Source of the DNA: Cupriavidus neocaledonicus
GTDB taxonomy: Bacteria; Pseudomonadota; Gammaproteobacteria; Burkholderiales; Burkholderiaceae
Assembly: GCF_000372525.1 (NCBI RefSeq)
Contig: NZ_AQUR01000099.1
Coordinates: forward strand, 62,001-126,000
Direction: 5' to 3'
DNA: 64,000 nucleotides
In this document: positions 20,197 to 28,935 of the stretch, piece after piece
Position numbering within the stretch: the first letter of the stretch is position 1
Layout of the letters: every line of letters starts with the position of its first letter
The notes under the pieces: model-generated
What the model saw: only the letters and a program-made list of their open reading frames with translations
The model's database searches: none
Told to the model about the DNA's origin: nothing
Program-made: the position numbers and the translations under genes

Positions 20197-21441
20197 TCAG
20201 TTGCCCAGGTAGCGCTCCACCAGCCGGGTCCAGTAGGCCGCGCCGACGGTCAGGTTGTCGTCGTTGAAGTCATAGCCGGCGTTGTGCAGCAGCGGCTGGT
20301 TGGCGCCGTTGCCCAGCCGCACGAAGCAGCCGGGGCGCTGCTGCAGGAAGTAGGCAAAGTCCTCGCTGCCGGCAATGCGCGCGGCCTGGTCCACCACCTT
20401 GCCGCCGCCGACCAGTTCCTCGGCCACCTGGCGCGCGAACTCGGTCTCGCGCTCGCTGTTGACCAGCACCGGGTAGCCGCGCACGTAGTCGATCTCTGCC
20501 ACCGCGCCATAGCCCTCGGCGTGCGACGTAGCGAGCTGGCGAATGCGTTGTTCCAGCGCGGCGCGCACTTCCGGGCTGAACGAACGCACGCTCAGCTCCA
20601 TGCGAGCGCTGTCCGGGATCACGTTGGGCGCGTGCCCGGCGTGCAGCGTGCCGATCGTCACCACCGCGGTCTCGTTCGGATCGACATAGCGCGACACCAC
20701 CGATTGCAGCGCCATCACCAGGCTGCCCGCCACCAGGATCGGGTCGACCGACTGGTGCGGGCGTGCGGCGTGGCCGCCCTTGCCGCGAATGGTGATGGTG
20801 ACAGTATCGCAGGCCGCCATGAACGGGCCGGAACGGAACAGGAAAGTGCCCTGCTCCACGCCCGGATGGTTGTGCAGGCCGAAGATGGCGTCGCAGGAAA
20901 AGCGCTCGAACAGCCCGTCGGCCAGCATGCGCTCGGCGCCGCCGCCGGCGCCGATTTCCTCGGCCGGCTGGAAGATCAGATGCACGGTGCCGTTGAAGTT
21001 GCGCGTGCGCGCCAGTTGCCTGGCCGCGCCCAGCAGGATCGCGGTATGGCCGTCGTGGCCGCAGGCGTGCATGCGGCCCGCATTGACGCTGGCGTACGGC
21101 AGCGCGGTGCGCTCGTGGATCGGCAGGGCGTCCATGTCGGCGCGGATGCCCACGCTGTGGCCGCTCTCGCCGCAGCGCAGCGTACCCACCACCCCGGTTC
21201 CGCCCACGCCGCGCGTGACCGCGTAGCCCCATCCGTCGAGCAAGGTGGCGACCAGGCCGGCGGTGCGGACCTCGTCGAAGGCCAGTTCGGGGTGCTGGTG
21301 GATATTGCGCCGGATGGCTTCGAGTTCGGCGCGGCTGTCGAGGGTATCGGCCAGCGCGCAGTATCGGTGCTTCAGTGGCGACGCGGGGGACTGGAGTGTG
21401 GCGCCGAGATAAGACTCGATTTCGGGGGCGTGCTCGGACAT
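20197..21441 (-). CDS. M20-family amidohydrolase (hippurate hydrolase-like)
   Basis: Zinc-dependent M20D amidohydrolase, 414 residues. Metal-binding and catalytic motifs are visible: ADMDALPI, HACGHDGHTA, QPAEEIGAGG, a GLHNHP segment and, near the C-terminus, GSEDFAYFLQQRPG. Family members cleave N-acyl amino acids such as hippurate or indole-acetyl conjugates. It is downstream of the FAH-fold gene on the same strand with a 203-base gap, so it probably belongs to the GntR-controlled cluster, perhaps with its own promoter. Confidence 0.93.
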   Translation of the reverse strand: MSEHAPEIESYLGATLQSPASPLKHRYCALADTLDSRAELEAIRRNIHQHPELAFDEVRTAGLVATLLDGWGYAVTRGVGGTGVVGTLRCGESGHSVGIRADMDALPIHERTALPYASVNAGRMHACGHDGHTAILLGAARQLARTRNFNGTVHLIFQPAEEIGAGGGAERMLADGLFERFSCDAIFGLHNHPGVEQGTFLFRSGPFMAACDTVTITIRGKGGHAARPHQSVDPILVAGSLVMALQSVVSRYVDPNETAVVTIGTLHAGHAPNVIPDSARMELSVRSFSPEVRAALEQRIRQLATSHAEGYGAVAEIDYVRGYPVLVNSERETEFARQVAEELVGGGKVVDQAARIAGSEDFAYFLQQRPGCFVRLGNGANQPLLHNAGYDFNDDNLTVGAAYWTRLVERYLGN

Positions 21442-21644
21442 GACGTTTTGCTCTCTGGCGAAACCTGTATAACCAGTATTTCACGCAGAAAAGCCCAGCG
21501 AAACGTCATGCCCGGTATTTCCTGTAAAACCATGTAATCCGGCCGCTTTCTGCGCCAGAACTGTTGCCCTAATCGTACGCTTTGTATGGAAACCCAACGC
21601 TTTGTATGAAAGCGTATCGACGGGGAACCTTGCGACGGTTGCGC

Positions 21645-22493
21645 TCAGCGCTCGCCGTACGCCACCACACGCTGCAACTGCTCGCCCAGTCCTTCCACGC
21701 CCAGGCGCATGGTGTCGCCGGCTTTGAGGAAGCGCGGCGGCTTGCAGCCCATGCCCACGCCGGGCGGCGTGCCGGTCGCGATCAGGTCGCCTGGCAGCAG
21801 CGTCATGAAGCGGCTGACATAGCTGACCAGCGTGGCCACGTCGAACACCATGGTCGCGGTGGTGCCCTGCTGCACGCGCTCGCCGTTGACCTCAAGCCAC
21901 AGCCCCAGCGCCTGCGGGTCCGCCACTTCGTCGCGCGTCACCAGCCACGGGCCGGCCGGGCAAAAGGTGTCGCAGCCCTTGCCCTTGTCCCAGGTGCCGC
22001 CGCGCTCGATCTGGAACTCGCGCTCGGAGACGTCGTTGACCACGCAGTAGCCGGCCACGTGCTCCAGCGCCTGCTCGCGCGAGACGTTGCGCGCGGTGGT
22101 GCCGATGACCACGCCCAGCTCCACTTCCCAGTCGGTCTTGTGCGAGCCGAACGGCAGCATCACCGCGTCGTTGGGACCATTGAGCGAGCTGTTGGCCTTC
22201 AGGAATACGATCGGCTCGGCCGGCAGCGGCATGCCGGCTTCGGCGGCATGGTCGGCATAGTTCAGGCCAATCGCGACGATCTTGCCGATACCGGTCCACG
22301 GCACGCCAAAGCGCGCGCCTTCGATGACCGGCAGGGTGTGCGGGTCGACCTGCGCCAGCGCCTGCAGCGCGGCCGGCGCCAGCTGCGCCGCATCGACATC
22401 GTGGATCACGGCGGACAGGTCGCGCACGCGGCCTGCCTCATCGATCATGCCGGGGCGCTCCGCGCCCGGATTGCCTACTCGAACCAGTTTCAT
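21645..22493 (-). CDS. Fumarylacetoacetate hydrolase-family protein
   Basis: FAH-fold enzyme, 282 residues, with a small N-terminal domain and a catalytic C-terminal domain. Typical segments are KIVAIGLNYADHAAEAG, PIVFLKANSSLNGPND, the metal-binding DWEVELGVVIG (two Glu), NDVSEREFQ, and GDLIATGTPPGVGMG. Related enzymes hydrolyse or isomerise beta-diketo acids in aromatic, uronate or deoxysugar breakdown. The exact substrate cannot be told. It starts 31 bases after the GntR regulator and is co-oriented with it. Confidence 0.92.
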   Translation of the reverse strand: MKLVRVGNPGAERPGMIDEAGRVRDLSAVIHDVDAAQLAPAALQALAQVDPHTLPVIEGARFGVPWTGIGKIVAIGLNYADHAAEAGMPLPAEPIVFLKANSSLNGPNDAVMLPFGSHKTDWEVELGVVIGTTARNVSREQALEHVAGYCVVNDVSEREFQIERGGTWDKGKGCDTFCPAGPWLVTRDEVADPQALGLWLEVNGERVQQGTTATMVFDVATLVSYVSRFMTLLPGDLIATGTPPGVGMGCKPPRFLKAGDTMRLGVEGLGEQLQRVVAYGER

Positions 22494-22524
22494 CGTCGTC
22501 GGGTGGTGAGTTCTTGGAAAGCGT

Positions 22525-23253
22525 TCAGGCGGACTGCTTGAGCGCGCCGTTGCGCCCGTTGCCCTCGGCCAGCGTTTGCGCCACCACGGTCAGTACTTCC
22601 CGGGCGGTGTTCTCGGAATGGCTGCGCAGCACCTGGGCCAGCCGCGGCCGGCCGGGCTCGCGCAGCGCGGCCATGATGGCCTCGTGTTCCTCGTGCGACT
22701 CCTGCCAGCGCAGGGTGTCGGCATTGGCGGCGCCGCGCGCGCGGTGCACCTTGCTCATCAGCGTGGCGTAGATGCTGGCCAGCACCGGGTTGGCGGCGCC
22801 ATCGATGATGAGCTGGTGGATCTCCTGGTTGATGCGGAAATAGTCGGTGCGCCGGCCGGCGGCGTGAGCATCGATCATGGCCTGGTGGCGCCGCTCCAGC
22901 TTGGCCATCGCCGCCGCACCCAGCCGCTGCGCCGCCAGTTCGCCCGCCAGCGCCTCCAGCCCGTGCAGGGTCTCGAAGGTGGCGCGCAGTTCCTCCAGGT
23001 CCAGCGGCGCGACGCGGTAGCCGATGTATTGCCGGTGCAGCACCAGCCCCTCCGACACCAGCACCTTCAGCGCCTCGCGCAGCGGCGTCTTGGACACATC
23101 GAAGGTCTCGCAGAAGGCCCGCTCGTCGATGCGCGCGCCGGGCGGCAGTTCGCCCTCTTCGATCATGGTGCGCAGCCGCGCGGCGATTTCGGCCGACATG
23201 CCAAGCGTGCGCAGACGCGCGGAGGGGGAAAGCGTTTGTGTCACTGACGTCAC
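22525..23253 (-). CDS. GntR-family (FCD) transcriptional regulator
   Basis: A winged-helix regulator of the FadR subfamily with a C-terminal FCD ligand domain. The N-terminal HTH includes DVSKTPLREALKVLVSEGLV, and the FCD domain has the metal/ligand residues in YFRINQEIHQLI and the final helices with SHEEHEAIMAAL. The start is uncertain: GTG at 23253 gives 242 residues with a short N-terminal arm (TSVTQTLSPSARLRTLG), and ATG at 23199 gives 224. It is divergent from an MFS permease, with palindromic sequence at that promoter, and probably senses the substrate of the flanking cluster. Confidence 0.9.
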   Translation of the reverse strand: MTSVTQTLSPSARLRTLGMSAEIAARLRTMIEEGELPPGARIDERAFCETFDVSKTPLREALKVLVSEGLVLHRQYIGYRVAPLDLEELRATFETLHGLEALAGELAAQRLGAAAMAKLERRHQAMIDAHAAGRRTDYFRINQEIHQLIIDGAANPVLASIYATLMSKVHRARGAANADTLRWQESHEEHEAIMAALREPGRPRLAQVLRSHSENTAREVLTVVAQTLAEGNGRNGALKQSA

Positions 23254-23338
23254 CAAATTGGGGAAATGCACCACGGCAAGGCTACCACACCCCGAAATTG
23301 TGCATCCGCAACATAGTAAAATCAATAACTTACACGCG

Positions 23339-23367
23339 TTGTAATTACAGATTACGTATCCTATACT
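23339..23367 (+). promoter_or_regulatory. Sigma-70 promoter with palindromic operator
   Basis: TTGTAA (23339-23344), a 17-base spacer, and TATACT (23362-23367) form a good sigma-70 promoter reading toward the MFS gene at 23434. A perfect 10-bp palindrome TGTAATTACA (23340-23349) overlaps the -35 box. It resembles the T-GT-N-AC-A pattern bound by FCD-type GntR proteins, so the divergently encoded GntR regulator is the likely repressor. A second palindrome TGACGTCA (23245-23252) lies at the GntR start. Confidence 0.75.
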
Positions 23368-23433
23368 CCGGCCTGTTGCGCGACACCCCATCAGAACTGC
23401 CTCAACCAAAGGACCAAAACAGGAGACGCCGTC

Positions 23434-24732
23434 ATGCAGACGACCACGCGGGCAACAGCGATGACCGAGGCCAGGACCTCGGTGCGCTGGAAGATTTTTT
23501 TGATGATGCTGTTTCTTATCGCGATCAACTACATCGATCGCGCCTCGCTGTCGGTGGCGATGCCGCTGATCGCCAAGGAGTTCGACCTCAGCCCCGCCAT
23601 GCAGGGCCTGATCCTCAGCTCCTTCTTCTGGACCTACGCGCTGATGCAGGTGCCGGGCGGCATGCTGGCCGACAAGTACAAGCCGCGCATCGTGATCGCT
23701 TGCGCCACCGTGTTCTGGGGCATCGCCCAGGCCGTGGCAGCCTTCACCACCAACGCCACGCAGCTGCTGCTGACGCGGCTGGGCCTGGGCGCGGCCGAAG
23801 CGCCGATCTACCCGGCCGGCGGCAAGCTCAACGCGATCTGGATGACGCAGAACGAACGCGGCCGCGGCGCCACGCTGCTGGACGGTGGCGCCCCGCTGGG
23901 CGCGGCCCTGGGCGCGATCATCATCACCTGGCTGATCGCCTCGCTGGGTTCCTGGCGCCTCGCCTTTATCGTCGCCGGCGTCGGCACGGTGCTGGCCGGC
24001 GTGCTGGCCTGGTACTACGTGCGCAACTCCCCGCGCGAGCACCGCGGCGTCAACGAACTGGAAGCGCGCTACATCGAAGAGGCGCTGGCCAGTGAACACC
24101 GCGCCGAGCCGGCCAACCTGTCGGGCCGCTCGCTCGACTTCTTCAAGTACCGCTCGGTGTGGTGCATGGCGATCGGCTGGATGTGCTTCAACACCGTGTT
24201 CTACGGCCTGCTGACCTGGATGCCCAACTACCTGAACAAGGTGCACGGCTTCGACATCAAGCAGATGGGCGGCGCCAGCTTCATCATCTTCTTCAGCGGC
24301 TTCGTCGGCGAACTGATCGGCGGCTGGATCGCCGACAAATGGAAGGAAGCCGGCGGCCGGCCCAACGTGGTGATGCGCACGCTGTTCGGCATCGCCGCGG
24401 TGGTGGCGACGGCGTCGATCTTCTCGGTGGCCTATGTCACCGACCCGGTGGTGGTGGTCGTGCTGCTGTCTTCCACGCTGTTCTTCCTGCGCTGGTGCGG
24501 CCTGTTCTGGTGCGTGCCGTCGATGCTGGGCACGCGCAACAAGGTCGGTTTCCTGGGCGGCGTGATGAACCTGGGCGGCAATATCGGCGGCATCTCGGTG
24601 CCGATCATCGTCGGCATGATCGTGCAGTTCACCGGCTCGTACTTCCTCGCGCTGATGTTCTTCGCCGCGGCGGGCGTGGGCCTGCTGCTGGCTTCCACCG
24701 CGATCGACTACGAGACCAAGATCCCCGTCTGA
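23434..24732 (+). CDS. MFS transporter, anion:cation symporter family
   Basis: Twelve-helix permease of the ACS group (ExuT/GudP/GarP-like), 432 residues. Helix 1 carries the signature FLIAINYIDRASLSVAMPLI, loop 2-3 has GGMLADKYKPR, and helix 4-5 has GLGAAEAPIYPAGGKLNAIW. Proteins of this group import sugar acids and aromatic or dicarboxylic acids with protons. AGGAG lies upstream of the ATG. It is followed after 96 bases by the racemase-fold gene and is divergent from GntR, so it is the likely uptake system of this pathway. Confidence 0.93.
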   Translation: MQTTTRATAMTEARTSVRWKIFLMMLFLIAINYIDRASLSVAMPLIAKEFDLSPAMQGLILSSFFWTYALMQVPGGMLADKYKPRIVIACATVFWGIAQAVAAFTTNATQLLLTRLGLGAAEAPIYPAGGKLNAIWMTQNERGRGATLLDGGAPLGAALGAIIITWLIASLGSWRLAFIVAGVGTVLAGVLAWYYVRNSPREHRGVNELEARYIEEALASEHRAEPANLSGRSLDFFKYRSVWCMAIGWMCFNTVFYGLLTWMPNYLNKVHGFDIKQMGGASFIIFFSGFVGELIGGWIADKWKEAGGRPNVVMRTLFGIAAVVATASIFSVAYVTDPVVVVVLLSSTLFFLRWCGLFWCVPSMLGTRNKVGFLGGVMNLGGNIGGISVPIIVGMIVQFTGSYFLALMFFAAAGVGLLLASTAIDYETKIPV

Positions 24733-24828
24733 AGACCCGTCGGATCACCGATTCCGCAAGACCAAGAAACCCCCGCAAGGCGCCGGCAACGTCCCGGCGC
24801 CCGCACTCACTCCTGAGACAAGAGCACA

Positions 24829-25557
24829 ATGACCAAGCAAATCCGACTCGGCATGCTGACGCCGTCTTCCAACACCGCGCTCGAACCGATCACCAGCGCG
24901 ATGGTGGCCGGCCTGCCCCATGTCAGCGCGCATTTCTCGCGCTTCACCGTCACCGAGATCTCGCTGCGCGACCAGGCCCTGGGCCAGTTCAACCTTGACA
25001 AGATCCTGGCCGCCGCGAGCCTGCTGGCCGACGCGCGCGTCGACGTCATCGCCTGGAACGGCACGTCTTCCGGCTGGCTCGGCTTCGACAAGGACGAGGC
25101 GCTGTGCAAGCAGATCACCGAAGCCACCGGCATCCCGGCCACCACCTCGGTGCTGGCGCTCAACGAGATCCTGGAAAAGACCGGCGCGCGCAACTTCGGC
25201 CTCGCCACGCCGTACCTCGACGACGTGCAGCAGCGCATCATCGCCAACTATGAGCGCATTGGTTTCCATTGCGTGGCAGAAAGCCATCTCGACCTGCACG
25301 TGAACTACAGCTTCGCCGAGGTCGAGGAAGACACCATCCGCGAGATGGTGCGCGGGCTGGCGCAGCACCAGCCGCAGGCTCTCACCACGTTCTGCACCAA
25401 CCTGCGCGCCGCGCACCTGGCCGAAGAACTGGAAGCGGAAACCGGCATCCCGCTGTACGACACCATCTCCACGGTGGTGTGGAAATCGCTGCGCCTGTGC
25501 GGCGTGGATACGCGCGAGTTGCGCGGCTGGGGCCGCCTGTTCCGCGAAGTCGAGTAA
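24829..25557 (+). CDS. Asp/Glu racemase-fold enzyme (maleate isomerase/AMDase-like)
   Basis: A 242-residue member of the Asp/Glu racemase superfamily, close to maleate cis-trans isomerases and arylmalonate decarboxylases. The N-terminal LGMLTPSSNTALEP matches that group. Maleate isomerases use two cysteines; here the first position is Asn77 (AWNGTSSGW) and only the second, Cys189 (FCTNLR), remains. A single catalytic Cys in the second half is the arylmalonate-decarboxylase pattern, so decarboxylation is possible as well as isomerisation. It is co-oriented with the upstream MFS and followed by a strong hairpin. Confidence 0.85.
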   Translation: MTKQIRLGMLTPSSNTALEPITSAMVAGLPHVSAHFSRFTVTEISLRDQALGQFNLDKILAAASLLADARVDVIAWNGTSSGWLGFDKDEALCKQITEATGIPATTSVLALNEILEKTGARNFGLATPYLDDVQQRIIANYERIGFHCVAESHLDLHVNYSFAEVEEDTIREMVRGLAQHQPQALTTFCTNLRAAHLAEELEAETGIPLYDTISTVVWKSLRLCGVDTRELRGWGRLFREVE

Positions 25558-25587
25558 GCCGCGCCGGCCGCAGGCCTGTGCAGATCT

Positions 25588-25617
25588 GCAATGCGCGTCC
25601 GCACGGACGCGCATTGC
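25588..25617 (+). terminator. 13-bp perfect hairpin
   Basis: GCAATGCGCGTCC (25588-25600), loop GCAC, GGACGCGCATTGC (25605-25617). The stem is perfect and GC-rich but has no T-run on either side. It lies 30 bases after the racemase-fold gene and 80 before the GST gene, so it probably separates the two transcripts. Confidence 0.7.
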
Positions 25618-25696
25618 TGCATAAAGGCCCCGATCCTAGACTGCCTGCACGGCCGCCACAATGGCGCGGCGGCCAGGCAACCACCACAGGATCGCA

Positions 25697-26323
25697 ATGA
25701 AGCTCTACTACACCCCGGGCGTCTGCTCGATGGCCGTCCATATCGCCCTGCGCGAAGCCGGCCTGCCGGTCACGCTGGCCAAAGTCGACCTGCACACGCA
25801 CAAGCTGGCCGTGCCGGAACACGGCACCGACGACTACTACACCATCAACCCGCGCGGCTATGTGCCGCTGCTGCAGCTGGACGACGGCTCGCGCCATACC
25901 GAGGTGGCGTCGCTGCTGCAGTACGTCGCCGATCTCGTTCCCGAACGCAAGCTGCTGCCCGCAACCGGCACCCGCGAGCGCCTCGAAGCCACCGGCTGGA
26001 TCACGCTGGTGTCGACCGAATTGCACAAGGTCTTCAGCCCGTGGCTGTGGCACAAGGAAACCGCGCAAAGCACGCAGGACGAGTGCAAGGCAAAGCTGCA
26101 GCGCCGCTTTGCCGAACTCGACCAGCACCTGCAAACCCGCCAGTACCTGACCGGCGACACCTTCACGATGGCCGATGCGTACTGCTTCACCATCGTCGGC
26201 TGGGCCCGCATCCTGAAGCTGCCGCTGAACGACTACCCGGCGCTGCAGCAATACCTGTCGCGCGTTGCGGCGCGGCCGGCGGTGCAGGAAGCGATGCGGG
26301 CCGAAGGGCTGGTGCGCGACTGA
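25697..26323 (+). CDS. Glutathione S-transferase, bacterial beta class
   Basis: A 208-residue GST. The N-terminal thioredoxin-like domain has the beta-class start MKLYYTPGVCSMAVHIALREAG with Cys10 near the glutathione site, the cis-Pro region GYVPLLQLDDG and the glutathione-contact segment TEVASLLQYVADL. The C-terminal helical domain (about 90-200) includes TGDTFTMADAYCF. It conjugates glutathione to electrophiles, or may act as an isomerase in aromatic breakdown. Whether it belongs to the upstream catabolic cluster is unclear because a strong hairpin precedes it. Confidence 0.93.
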   Translation: MKLYYTPGVCSMAVHIALREAGLPVTLAKVDLHTHKLAVPEHGTDDYYTINPRGYVPLLQLDDGSRHTEVASLLQYVADLVPERKLLPATGTRERLEATGWITLVSTELHKVFSPWLWHKETAQSTQDECKAKLQRRFAELDQHLQTRQYLTGDTFTMADAYCFTIVGWARILKLPLNDYPALQQYLSRVAARPAVQEAMRAEGLVRD

Positions 26324-26348
26324 ACCCGGCCGCACGGCGGGTCGCTGC

Positions 26349-26969
26349 TCAGCGCGGCGCGGCGAGCAGCGATTCGATCTTCGCCACCAGTTCCTTGTCG
26401 TCCGGCGTGGTGCGGCTGCCGTAGCTGGCCACCACCTTGCCGTCGCGGCCGATCAGGTACTTGTAGAAGTTCCATTTCGGCGCGGTGCCGGTCTGCTTCG
26501 CCAGCAGCGCGTACATCGGGTTGGCCTCGCTGCCGCGCACGTGCGACTTGCCGAGCATCGGGAACTTGACGCCGTAGGTGTTGTAGCAGAAGTCCGCGAT
26601 CTCTTTCTGCGAGCCCGGCTCCTGCGAGAAGTCGTTGGACGGGAAGCCCAGCACCACCAGCCCGCGCGCGTTGTACCTGGCGTACAGCGCCTCGAGCCCC
26701 TCGTACTGCGGCGTGAAGCCGCAATAGCTTGCGGTATTGACCACCAGCACCACCTTGCCGGCGTACTGGCACAGGTTCTGCGGCGCGTCGTCCTGCAGGC
26801 GGGGGAAGGTGAAATTGAGCGATGCCGGGCAGGCGCCAGCGGCGGCGGGCGCGGCAGGCTTGTCGGCGGCACGCAGCGGTGCCGGCAACAAGGCCGCGCT
26901 GGCGGTTGCCAGGGTGACGGCAGCCGCCAGGGGAACGGACAGGCGGAAAGGCAGGGGGCGACGGCTCAT
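26349..26969 (-). CDS. Exported glutathione peroxidase-like protein
   Basis: A 206-residue thiol peroxidase with a signal peptide (to about residue 34), so it acts in the periplasm. Catalytic Cys83 is in NTASYCGFT, where the animal enzymes have selenocysteine, and the Trp-Asn pair is in KWNFYKY. The usual FPCNQF segment reads FPSNDF here, so the resolving Cys and the catalytic Gln are replaced by Ser and Asp. The reductant is therefore uncertain. It is convergent with the GST gene. Confidence 0.9.
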   Translation of the reverse strand: MSRRPLPFRLSVPLAAAVTLATASAALLPAPLRAADKPAAPAAAGACPASLNFTFPRLQDDAPQNLCQYAGKVVLVVNTASYCGFTPQYEGLEALYARYNARGLVVLGFPSNDFSQEPGSQKEIADFCYNTYGVKFPMLGKSHVRGSEANPMYALLAKQTGTAPKWNFYKYLIGRDGKVVASYGSRTTPDDKELVAKIESLLAAPR

Positions 26970-27052
26970 GGCGACGGGGCTCCGGTGGTCGGCTCGCTGG
27001 TTCGGGTACGCGTAGTCTACGCCGATGACGGCCTGCACGAGGCCGCCGCGGG

Positions 27053-28669
27053 TCAGTCCATCGCCAGCGTGGCGGCGTGCTCGGTGACGCTGCTGCGCAG
27101 CTCCACGTCCGGCATGCGGCGCACGATCAGCAGGGCCAGCACCGCCGCCGCCGCGCCCACCGCGAAGATCAGTTGAAAGCCCGATTCGACGCCGCCGGCC
27201 AGCACCGCGCGCACCGACGGCGACAGCTGCGCGAAGGCCTCGCTGCCATGGCGCAGCGCGCCCAGGTCCAGCGCCTGCGCGACCCCCGAGGCCGCCAGCG
27301 CCTGGCGGAATTCCAGCGTCAGCAGCGTGCCGGCCAGGGCGCCGCCCAGCGCGCTGCCGAGCGAGCGCAGCACCAGCAGCGCGCCGGTGCCGGCGCCGGT
27401 ATCGCGGCGCTCCAGCGCGTTCTGCACGCCCATCAGCGTCGCCACCATGGTGATGCCCAGGCCCACGCCGGCCAGCGTCATCGCCGCCAGCACCAGGGCG
27501 AGCGGCAGCGCGGGCGTCACCAGCGCCAGCACGATCAGGCCCAGCGCGCCGGCGACATAGCCCGCGGTCAGGATGCCGCGCAGGCGGCCCACGCGCGGCG
27601 CCAGCCACGCGACGATGAAGTTGCCCGCCACCGTCGCCAGCAGGAACGGCATCACCAGCAGGCCGGAGGTCGACGCATCGGCGCCGCGCACCAGCTGGAA
27701 GTGCAGGGGCAGGGCGAATATGCACAGGAAGATGTCGAGCGCGGCCAGCGCCGACGCGGCCACGCCCAGCACATAGGCGCGGTTGGCGAACAGGCGCGGC
27801 GGCAGCATCGGGTCGGCCGCGCGGCGCTCCTGCCAGGTCAGCAGCAGCACGGCCGCGGCGGCGGCCAGCAGCAGGGCGCCCAGTTCAGGGGAGAGCCAGT
27901 CGTAGACGTCGCCGCCCCAGCTCATCGCCAGCAGGAACGCGACGATGGCCACCGCCAGCAGCAGCGCGCCCAGCCAGTCCACGCGCGCGCGCCCGCCGCG
28001 CGCGGGCAGCATGGCCAGGCCGCGGTAGCACATGAACATCGCCAGCAGCCCCAGCGGCACGTTGACCCAGAACAGCCAGCGCCACGACATGTGGTCCGAG
28101 ACCCAGCCACCCACCAGCGGCCCGGCGATCGACGCCACCGCCCATACCGTGGCCAGGTAACCCTGGTAGCGCCCGCGCTGGCGCGGCGCCACCACGTCGG
28201 CGATGGCGGCCTGCGCCAGCGACATCAGCCCGCCGCCGCCCACGCCCTGCAGCGCGCGGAACAGGATCAGCTGCCCCAGCGTCTGCGCCAGCGCGCACGC
28301 CACCGAAGCGCCGATGAACAGCGTGATCGCCACCATCAGCAGGCGCCGCCGCCCGAAGCTGTCGGACAGCTTGCCGTACAGCGGCGTGGTCACCGTCGAC
28401 ACGATCAGGTACGCCGTGACGATCCACGACAGGTGGCCGAAGCCGTTCAGGTCATTGGCAATCGCCGGCACCGCCGGGATCACCACGGTCTGGTCGAGCG
28501 CAGCCAGCAGGATGCACAGCACGATGCCGCCGATCACGCGCATCACCGCGCGGTGGTCATGGGCGGGCAGGGCGTTGCCGGCGGCAGGCACGGCGCCGGA
28601 AGCGGCGGAAGCGGCGGAAGCGGCGGAAGCGGCGGGACCGGTGGAACCGGCAGAGGCGGGCGAAGACAT
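27053..28669 (-). CDS. DHA2-family (EmrB/QacA-like) MFS exporter
   Basis: Fourteen-helix drug:proton antiporter, 538 residues. Motif A-like TPLYGKLSDSFGRRR follows helix 2, and motif C-type GPLVGGWVSDHMSWRWLFWVNVPLG is in helix 5. The first helix has the DHA2 signature LAALDQTVVIPAVPAI. The N-terminal 45 residues are an Ala/Ser-rich tail built from short repeats. The start at 28669 is the second in-frame ATG and is chosen because the first adds only a hydrophobic stretch. No regulator or membrane-fusion partner is adjacent. The substrate is unknown. Confidence 0.92.
   Translation of the reverse strand: MSSPASAGSTGPAASAASAASAASGAVPAAGNALPAHDHRAVMRVIGGIVLCILLAALDQTVVIPAVPAIANDLNGFGHLSWIVTAYLIVSTVTTPLYGKLSDSFGRRRLLMVAITLFIGASVACALAQTLGQLILFRALQGVGGGGLMSLAQAAIADVVAPRQRGRYQGYLATVWAVASIAGPLVGGWVSDHMSWRWLFWVNVPLGLLAMFMCYRGLAMLPARGGRARVDWLGALLLAVAIVAFLLAMSWGGDVYDWLSPELGALLLAAAAAVLLLTWQERRAADPMLPPRLFANRAYVLGVAASALAALDIFLCIFALPLHFQLVRGADASTSGLLVMPFLLATVAGNFIVAWLAPRVGRLRGILTAGYVAGALGLIVLALVTPALPLALVLAAMTLAGVGLGITMVATLMGVQNALERRDTGAGTGALLVLRSLGSALGGALAGTLLTLEFRQALAASGVAQALDLGALRHGSEAFAQLSPSVRAVLAGGVESGFQLIFAVGAAAAVLALLIVRRMPDVELRSSVTEHAATLAMD
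28601..28636 (-). repeat. 9-bp in-frame coding repeat
   Basis: Four tandem copies of AGCGGCGGA (the last ending GGG) inside the N-terminus of the DHA2 exporter gene. They encode repeated Ala-Ala-Ser on the cytoplasmic tail. Because the unit is three codons, slippage changes tail length without breaking the gene. Confidence 0.85.
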
Positions 28670-28935
28670 GGGGCAGCACAAGGCCGCAGCAAAGCGCGGC
28701 GAAAGCAACGTCAAAAGCAGGGAATCGTGGCCGGGAACCGCGCGAGGAGGGCGTGAAGCCGGTGCGGGTGGCCTAATTCAGCGAACGCATAATTATATGC
28801 GGCCAGCGCATATCGTGCTTGCGTCGATATCGGGATCGTCAGCCGGGGGCTGCACGCGGCACTGCAGCCCCGCCGGCAAGGCCAAGCGGGCAGCAGGCCG
28901 CGGCAAGGCGGGCACGCTTGCCGCGAATGCAGGCG

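Noticed and set aside
26700..26750. Possible selenocysteine site in the glutathione peroxidase
   Set aside because: The catalytic position is an ordinary Cys codon; no in-frame TGA is present.
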